Positions 63,201-64,000 of a stretch of 64,000 bases of DNA are shown one piece after another (the stretch's first letter is position 1; every line of letters begins with the position of its first letter). The notes below the pieces were generated by a model. The model was given only the letters and a program-made list of their open reading frames with translations, was not told the DNA's origin and searched no databases. A program made the translations under genes and the position numbers. The stretch covers positions 19,148 through 83,147 of the forward strand of contig NZ_JAGGOJ010000047.1 of assembly GCF_018614575.1 (NCBI RefSeq), written 5' to 3'. The stretch comes from Streptomyces sp. ISL-10. GTDB taxonomy: Bacteria > Actinomycetota > Actinomycetes > Streptomycetales > Streptomycetaceae.

Positions 63201-63628
63201 CCGCGGGGGACCCGACCTTCACCGAGCTGCTGACCCGGGTACGGGAAACGACGCTCAGCGCCCTGGACCGGCAGGACGTCCCGTTCGACGAGGTCGTCCG
63301 GGCGACCGGCCTGCCCCCGGAGGGACCGCAGGTCATGGTGATCCACCATGAGCAGGCGGACTTCGTGGAGCTGGAGGGCGGCATGGGCTCCTTCCACGCC
63401 GTGCCGACCGGCTCGACGCGGGCCGAGCTGACGCTCAGCTTCTACGAGCCGCGGGGCGACGGGCCGGTGCACTGCGAGCTGATCCACGCGAGCGAACTGC
63501 TCGGCCCGGCCAAGGCACAGCAGCTCGTCGACGAACTTCAGGTGCTGCTGCACAACGTGGCAGCCGACCCGGAACAGCCGCTCTCGGAGCTGTTCACCGT
63601 AATGTCCATGAGGAGTGACGACATATGA
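48083..63628 (+). CDS. Four-module siderophore NRPS, 5181 aa
   Basis: Domain order read from motifs: C1 (His143-His144), A1, PCP1 (Ser1002), C2 (H1212-H1213), A2, PCP2 (Ser2068), E (H2262-H2263), C3, A3, PCP3 (Ser3629), C4 (H3812-H3813), A4, PCP4 (Ser4690), C5. There is no thioesterase. The architecture matches EtcD of erythrochelin: starter C, four modules and a terminal C domain that releases a diketopiperazine. With a formyltransferase beside it, the formyl analogue foroxymithine is the nearest known product type. AGGGAAAGG precedes ATG 48083. The stop overlaps the mbtH start. Modules are annotated separately. Confidence 0.93.
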   Translation: MFDAESDRTSAAGIPVTGGQSGIWLAQQIEPDSSAYNVSFVLELRGDVDLDRLTAAVRQAIEEAECLHVRVGVEEGEPRQTITRVPVDVPTIDLRDETDPEGAAADWAEDDRDRPVDLVNGPLFGQALLRLADDRVLWYQRYHHIAIDGMSIALISRRAGELYTAGEPSGEPAGDADWELSRLVGSELAYRASEQYQADRAYWLNRLADRPEPVRLVERASAPMTRRIRRTAELSPQDTARLRVAAAGAGVRLSRLLVAAVVAYLHRVTGEQDLVLGLPVTTRQDAESRDVPGMVSNILPLRVAVRGDMTATELVDVVRCQIAETVDHGRYRAEDLARDLGLVDGVPELVGPTVNILPDGGLRFGDHEADLRPEWLGPVSDLAVTVAESRAGKSIRIHFDADAEVCDQRTLSDHERRFLMLLDAFVEGMDRPIGHIELTSGAERAQLLDEFSVAPCEVPELSWPAAFEQQVRRSPDAVALVCEDRQLSYAELNAAANRLARLLIVRGVSDEDVVAVAVPRSPELVVSLLAVMKAGAAYLPLDADHPQDRIAYMLSDAGARTVVTTRELAGELPAAPGVGQVLLDDPSVAAESAALDDSDPGLPIALDQAAYVIYTSGSTGRPKGVVVSHDGVGSLIATATDRIGIGADSRVVQFASVGFDVTVWDLIMSLCVGGRIIIVPTERRVAGPALTDYIEEHLATHMILPPSLVSALPQDCELPEGAVLVVGTEAVPSELIARWSGRLRIVVAYGLTEATVNSTLWLAEPGWQGPAPIGRPDPNTRAYVLDAALRPVPVGVEGELYVGGRGLARGYLGRAGLTSERFVADPFGPPGARMYRTGDRVRWSEDGNLDFLGRADGQLKIRGHRIEPGEIESAFMACPGIAQAAVLVREDHRGVKRLVAYLVGDAGADAEASVVAARTQVSQELPDYMVPTAVVLLDGPLPLTPNGKLDVRALPEPQWTAMTGDAAPTTPGETALAALFAEVLGLPSVGVHDSFFELGGDSIVAIQLVTRARAAGLAISPRDVFRHRTVAALARVTDGVEAPPRESGAVPAPFSLVSLTDAERAEFGSAVPGLLDVVPATPLQEGFFFHAAVDEGGVDGYAVQDTLELAGDVDADALRAAAQRLLDRHPLLRAAFRQRPDGQIVQLIGERVELPWRFADLSELDAVQQSTAVDEVTAAERAEGFDLGTPPLMRAALVRLSERRSLLVLTMHHIVVDGWSVSLIMRELLDGYRPGATAEPAAPRGTYRAYAGWLAARDREQARSAWREAMAGLDTPARLPVRAADAGSGEAGEVGKVTLELSPQDTAALMARARQLGLTLSTIVQGGFGLVLGDVVGSHDLVFGTTVSGRQAAVEDIETLVGLLINTVPVRLRWRPEQPLAEVLAHFQDDQADLLDQQYLGLADIQRAVGQGDLFDALVVVENLPDAGEPADPSGQVRIVGSHIRDSVHYPLALTVLPGERLQLRLEHDPTRLDTAAAGRFATRLRALLDQVVADPGLPVARLAAQNADERRSTLDRLTGAEHAMPAGTVHGAFAEQVRRTPDATALIHDGERTTYAELQERAEALAHRLIAHGVGPESIVAVAVPRSAPTLVALLGVLKAGAAYLPVDVDYPADRVRYMLADSGARTVVATEESWARLPELDGVTRIVLGDGREDVPAAPAAVCVQPDSVAYLMYTSGSTGRPKGVAVTHRAVVGQLSWTAERFGFGPGERVLHQYSTSFDPSVQEIFAPLLTGGTVVIARPDGHRDPAYLAELIRGEQVTNVDLVPSLYSALLAEDTGTPWWSSLRRAFSGGEALPVPLARRWRERTGVPLFNVYGPTEAVIQVTSWEAGSEPGEEGTVPIGRPVWNTRLYVLDRYLRPVAEGEPGELYIAGAQLARGYHGRTALTAERFVADPFGGPGERMYRTGDMVQFSGDGVLTYMGRTDHQVKIRGNRVELGEIEARLRDEPAVGDVVVVARDDDRGVKQLVAYLAPAAGATLDVAAVRGSLSASLPAPMVPSHFVELGALPLTPGGKIDHKALPAPEVRRRQGRTSREGRASQLCAIFAAVLGIDEVDADEDFFVLGGDSILSMSVSSRARKAGLPITPRDVFEHRTPAALAATIAGTGDTAPTVAADADGVGDIPLLPIVHQLREDGGSINRFNLSMLVQTPAAADADALARVLQALLDHHDGLRLTLSRMDLGPAIPALWSAQTLAVGAVEAASLLRGVDIRNLDAAGLRAVIAEESDGAASRLDPDGGVMLQAVWFDAGGDRPGRLLLVVHHLAIDGVSWRVLLGDLATAWEAVSQGERPVLEPVPTSLRRFARDVAEQATSPQRQAELPFWAQTLAPGAELVAGAGRTGTAGSAREHVVSLSTQDTQALLTSVPAAAGADVTEVLLAALRLAVSRWRGERDGDGGGDLLVDLERHGRDGADLDLSRTVGWFTSLHPVRLPTAGDALDVLKLVKEAVRSAPDSGAGYGMLRYLNPQLAPVFAQLSSAQVLFNYFGRLPAEQTRDWAPAVEADALSVEPDTDLAMPYPLQVNAVCADTPHGPELRATWSWPESDALTEQDVQALGREWAAALGELIAQTSQSGRAGRALTPSDVPLVRLTQAEIDRVESVSPVPVADIWPLSPLQEGIHFHASYDTSALDVYTAQDTFDFDHRLDAERLRAACATLLRRHPSLCAGITSDGLPAPVQFVCSAAEVPVPLTEVDLTGLSEQQRQARLAEIADAGRRERFDLAAPPLFRLKLIRLTENTDRLMLSHHLVAWDGWSQSVFLDELLGLYATAGDDTALDSPGSYRDYLGWLAEQDFDAARETWRQALAGLDEPTLVARNRGDEPTIPRRRTFDLSPELSDRLRASAREHGLTINAVLSAAWALVLSATVGRHDVVFGATVAGRPADVPGVDTAIGMFLNTVPQRVTFHADETVADLLRRMQSERVALMDHEYLGLAELQRAGGHTNLFDTLYVLQNFADEGAFRQLTERHGITGVGSVDATHYPMTLIVNPAEVVRVKLEYRPDLVDDEQATATLERFGTLVERLIGDLSARVGTLDLLLPGERAALLSAWEAGDNPVPNETVADMLAAQVARTPDAVALVFGERALTYLELDAHINRLARLLLARGAGPEKVVALALPRSIEMVVALFAVLRTGAAYLPLDLDHPADRLRLMIEDTGPLCLLSTTAVAPTLRGSSGTLAPELLLDDPAVTAELAALPDGEITDAERPAFAHDVPDRLEHPAYVIYTSGSTGKPKGVVTPYRGLTNMQLNHQKEIFDPAIASAGGRRLRIAHTVSFAFDMSWEELLWLVEGHEVHVCDEELRRDAEALVAYCDRHRVDVVNVTPTYAQLLIEEGLLDREEATDEATGKHRPALVLLGGEAVSDTVWTRLRRTEGTYGYNLYGPTEYTINTLGGSTVDSATPTVGMPIRNTRAHVLDAMLRPVPPGCPGELYIAGTGLARGYHDRPGLTAERFVADPFGAPGARMYRTGDLVRQRPDGLLDFLGRTDDQVKIRGYRIELGEISAALAAHPEVAHAAVVVAETAGTKRLVGYVVPEEGAERGEALVLSLRDHLKAGLPDYMVPAALVTVDTMPLTVNGKLDVKALPAPDFAGPSTSRPPRSPQEETLCALFAEVLGLAEGSVGIDSNFFELGGHSLLATRLISRARSALKAELAIRDLFEAPTVAELVERANGSHAADRPALTAGERPAELPLSHAQQRLWVIQQIECTSAAYNFPLVMRLRGALDVEAWRAALADVAARHEALRTVFTERDGQAFQRVLPVEQAHPVVECVRAGEDEVAGIVDAAVNRPFDLAAELPLRATLVEVAPQDHVVVLLLHHITTDEWSDRPFLRDLATAYAARRSGSAPRWEPLPVQYADYALWQQRLLGDPADARSLAARQLEFWRTTLAGAPEEIELPADRPRPARPAFTGAELDIDFDATAYQGLKRLARESGTSMFMVVHAAVAALLHRMGAGTDIPLGSPIAGRGDEALDELVGFFVNTLVLRTDLSGDPSFTELLTRVRDTDLAAFSHADVPFESVVEKLNPTRSLARNPLFQVMVGYHNRTGDEMELPGLGVEYVPFRIRSAKFDLVFSFTEHVSGADGNEGTLTCRLEFATELFDEETAERLGDRLRRLVTAVATEPEQPVSRAEVLAADERQLVLEGFNATRRDVDEASLPALFARWVAERPDAVAVVERSRSVTYAQLDARANRIARLLADRGVGAESAVGVAVPRSVDMIATVLAAHKLGAAFLPLDLVHPADRLTYMIEDSGATLVVGTESVAGKIPDVAGVPVVLLDAPETRAELDRLPGSEVAGLPVSLDQAAYVIYTSGSTGRPKGVVVPHEGIASLVATAVDRMGLEHDSRVLQFASIGFDVFVFELSMALCHGGRLVLIPDEARVAGPALTDFLADQRVTHMILPPSLVSALPAGCELPEGSTILVGTETVPPDLFERFGATANLICAYGLTEATVNSTLWPAWEHGGRPAGRVPIGRPDPNTVCYVLDDRMCPVPPGVVGELYVSGRGLARGYLGKSALTSERFVADPFGPPGSRMYRTGDRARWRRDGNLDFLGRVDTQVKIRGFRIELGEVEAALAGHPAVSQAAVVPDRQGDIVRLVGYAVPDGAELDPQALRTHVAALLPEYMVPALVVPLDGPLPLTPNGKLDRKALPEPDWSAMTGDARPATETQARLAELFGEILQLEDVGIHDNFFALGGHSMASMRLLGRIRSEFGAELTIRDVFDAQTVAGIAAKLDGASAARPLLRPVEHPTDGAALPVAPVQRWQWSSYRRHAAFDHALVLRSPGGLDAEALSAALDDVTARHEPLRTVFTERDGAVHQQASATPALESERCADLDARLAELAAGTAELSLEPPVWARLLTGADGTQAVLLTMHYLAVDEWSVVPLFRDLTTAYASRATGRAPEWEPLPVTYADYTHWAHEVLGDLGDPDSLGGRQLTYWQQTLKDIPRVLTLPTDRPRPADPGLPGHGGDYVGFVLDERLHAEVDKLAQATGTSMFMVLHSALSALLTAHGVGTDLPIGTMVAGRGDEQLADLVGCFFNTVVLRTDTAGDPTFTELLTRVRETTLSALDRQDVPFDEVVRATGLPPEGPQVMVIHHEQADFVELEGGMGSFHAVPTGSTRAELTLSFYEPRGDGPVHCELIHASELLGPAKAQQLVDELQVLLHNVAADPEQPLSELFTVMSMRSDDI
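51239..55837 (+). other. NRPS module 2: C2-A2-PCP2-E
   Basis: C2 has TPLQEGFFFHA and intact HHIVVDG (1212-1218). A2: YTSGSTGRPKG from 1676, FDPSVQE from 1721, Lys2015. Aligned code D P Q D F G V I Q K, which I cannot match to serine, threonine, ornithine or any code I know. PCP2 serine 2068 in LGGDS. The E domain (from ~2124) has HHLAIDG (2262-2268) and VGWFTSLHPVRL, so residue 2 should be the D-isomer. Confidence 0.8.
55838..59107 (+). other. NRPS module 3: C3-A3-PCP3
   Basis: C3 carries HLVAWDG (2745-2751) where HHxxxDG is expected: the second, catalytic His is Leu2746. A3: YTSGSTGKPKG from 3222, FDMSWEE from 3274, Lys3573. Code D M E N L G L I N K is, from memory, the published code for N5-hydroxyornithine in coelichelin-type synthetases. 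PCP3 serine 3629 in LGGHS. Confidence 0.85.
59108..62287 (+). other. NRPS module 4: C4-A4-PCP4
   Basis: C4 is an LCL-type domain with HHITTDE (3812-3818), Gly of HHxxxDG replaced by Glu. A4: YTSGSTGRPKG from 4303, FDVFVFE from 4348, Lys4636; code D V F I L G A V N K, sharing YGLTEATVNSTLW with A1. Residues 1 and 4 are thus probably the same or close, likely an acylated (formylated) hydroxyornithine as in erythrochelin-type peptides. PCP4 serine 4690. Confidence 0.8.
62288..63625 (+). other. NRPS terminal condensation domain C5
   Basis: A full-length C domain (~4736-5181) ends the protein. Its first motif is degenerate (LPVAPVQRWQW) and the active site reads HYLAVDE (4866-4872): second His to Tyr and DG to DE. 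In EtcD-type synthetases the terminal C domain closes a diketopiperazine. Here the substitutions question the usual catalytic base, but the domain is otherwise well conserved. Confidence 0.75.
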
Positions 63629-63834
63629 CAACGAACCCGTTCGAGGACCCGCAGGGCCGCTTCCTGGTTCTGGCCAACGACGAGAACCAGCACTCGCTGT
63701 GGCCGTCCTTCGCGGAGGTGCCTGCGGGGTGGCGCACCGTCTTCGGCGAGGACAGCAGGGAGGCCTGCCTGGCCTACGTGGAAGCCAACTGGAGCGACCT
63801 GCGGCCCGCGAGCCTGATCGCGCAGCAGGCCTGA
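63625..63834 (+). CDS. MbtH-like protein, 69 aa
   Basis: Typical MbtH chaperone of A domains: NPFEDPQGRFLVLANDENQH, LWPSFAEVPAGW, and ACLAYVEANWSDLRP with the conserved tryptophans. ATG 63625 overlaps the NRPS stop (ATGA), the usual arrangement, giving matched synthesis. It should be needed for folding or activity of one or more of the four A domains. Confidence 0.95.
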   Translation: MTTNPFEDPQGRFLVLANDENQHSLWPSFAEVPAGWRTVFGEDSREACLAYVEANWSDLRPASLIAQQA

Positions 63835-63847
63835 GCCTGCGGAAGAA

Positions 63848-63894
63848 CGTCGCCGTCCGGCGGTGAGGCAACTCCTCACCGCCGGACGGCGACG
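63848..63894 (+). terminator. Strong terminator after mbtH
   Basis: A perfect 21-bp stem (63848-63868 and 63874-63894) with loop CAACT, 14 nt after the mbtH stop. It lacks a long T-run, common for actinomycete terminators. It marks the end of the siderophore operon. Confidence 0.85.
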
Positions 63895-63980
63895 CGCGTT
63901 CACCGGTCCGGCAACAGCGGCCCGCCGGCCCGGCTCCGACGCCGGTCCGACGCCGCGGCCGCCGCATGCCGCCGCCGGCC

Positions 63981-64000
63981 GGGGCGGGGCGGGGCGGGGC
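63981..64000 (+). repeat. GGGGC repeat at the window edge
   Basis: Four GGGGC units run to the last base; true length unknown. Four G-runs with 1-nt loops can form a G-quadruplex. Confidence 0.6.

Noticed and set aside
48083..63628. Coelichelin synthetase (CchH)
   Set aside because: Coelichelin uses three modules with two epimerisation steps; this protein has four modules, one E domain, a starter C and a terminal C domain.
1..64000. Insertion sequences, integrases, tRNA-linked attachment sites
   Set aside because: No transposase or integrase motif, no tRNA gene and no flanking terminal repeats recognised.

Overview
The window looks like chromosomal DNA of a Streptomyces-type actinomycete. 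It is very GC-rich, has GTG and TTG starts, tightly overlapping (ATGA/GTGA) gene pairs, DmdR/IdeR-type iron boxes, a LAL regulator and a giant NRPS. I see no rRNA, tRNA, insertion sequence, phage gene or CRISPR array.

Left block (1-13081): a plus-strand acyl-CoA catabolic cluster with two acyl-CoA ligases, a nitronate monooxygenase-like flavoprotein, a TetR regulator, three SDRs, an enoyl-CoA hydratase, an acyl-CoA dehydrogenase, an APH-like kinase and a TesB thioesterase, after the end of a HAD hydrolase gene. HAD, APH and ACAD genes together match the domain set of ACAD10/11-type enzymes that handle hydroxyacyl-CoAs by phosphorylation. A palindrome lies over both the TetR promoter and the promoter of the downstream operon. 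Two core beta-oxidation genes, a thiolase and a FadB-type bifunctional enzyme, are reduced to in-frame mini-genes that keep only their first and last codons.

13270-19698: a minus-strand electrophile/aldehyde-detoxification operon (MFS pump, two MDR reductases, DJ-1/Hsp31-like protein, ALDH) divergent from a MarR gene, with two TTGA-N5-TCAA operators between them. 19914-30484: stand-alone genes (DUF899 protein, small secreted Cys protein, LAL regulator, secreted subtilisin with a P-domain, PPOX-type flavoprotein, APC permease, unknown 332-aa protein). 30985-35101: a three-gene overlapping glpK/glpA/FAD-oxidoreductase operon. 35128-38589: an Ada/AlkA-like protein whose glycosylase domain looks dead, a DoxX protein and an orphan PstS. 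39392-42354: an arsenic-resistance locus (arsC divergent from arsR-acr3-arsO-like).

42470-63834: an iron-regulated siderophore locus. Iron boxes precede a DUF2470 protein, a hydroxyornithine formyltransferase and an ornithine N5-monooxygenase gene. The last is followed by a siderophore-binding lipoprotein, a 5181-aa four-module NRPS (C-A-PCP / C-A-PCP-E / C-A-PCP / C-A-PCP / C) and an MbtH protein, and closed by a 21-bp perfect terminator stem. The architecture and the A3 code point to an erythrochelin/foroxymithine-type hydroxamate tetrapeptide released by the terminal C domain. The A2 code is not a serine code, and two C domains have altered active-site histidines, so the product may be new.
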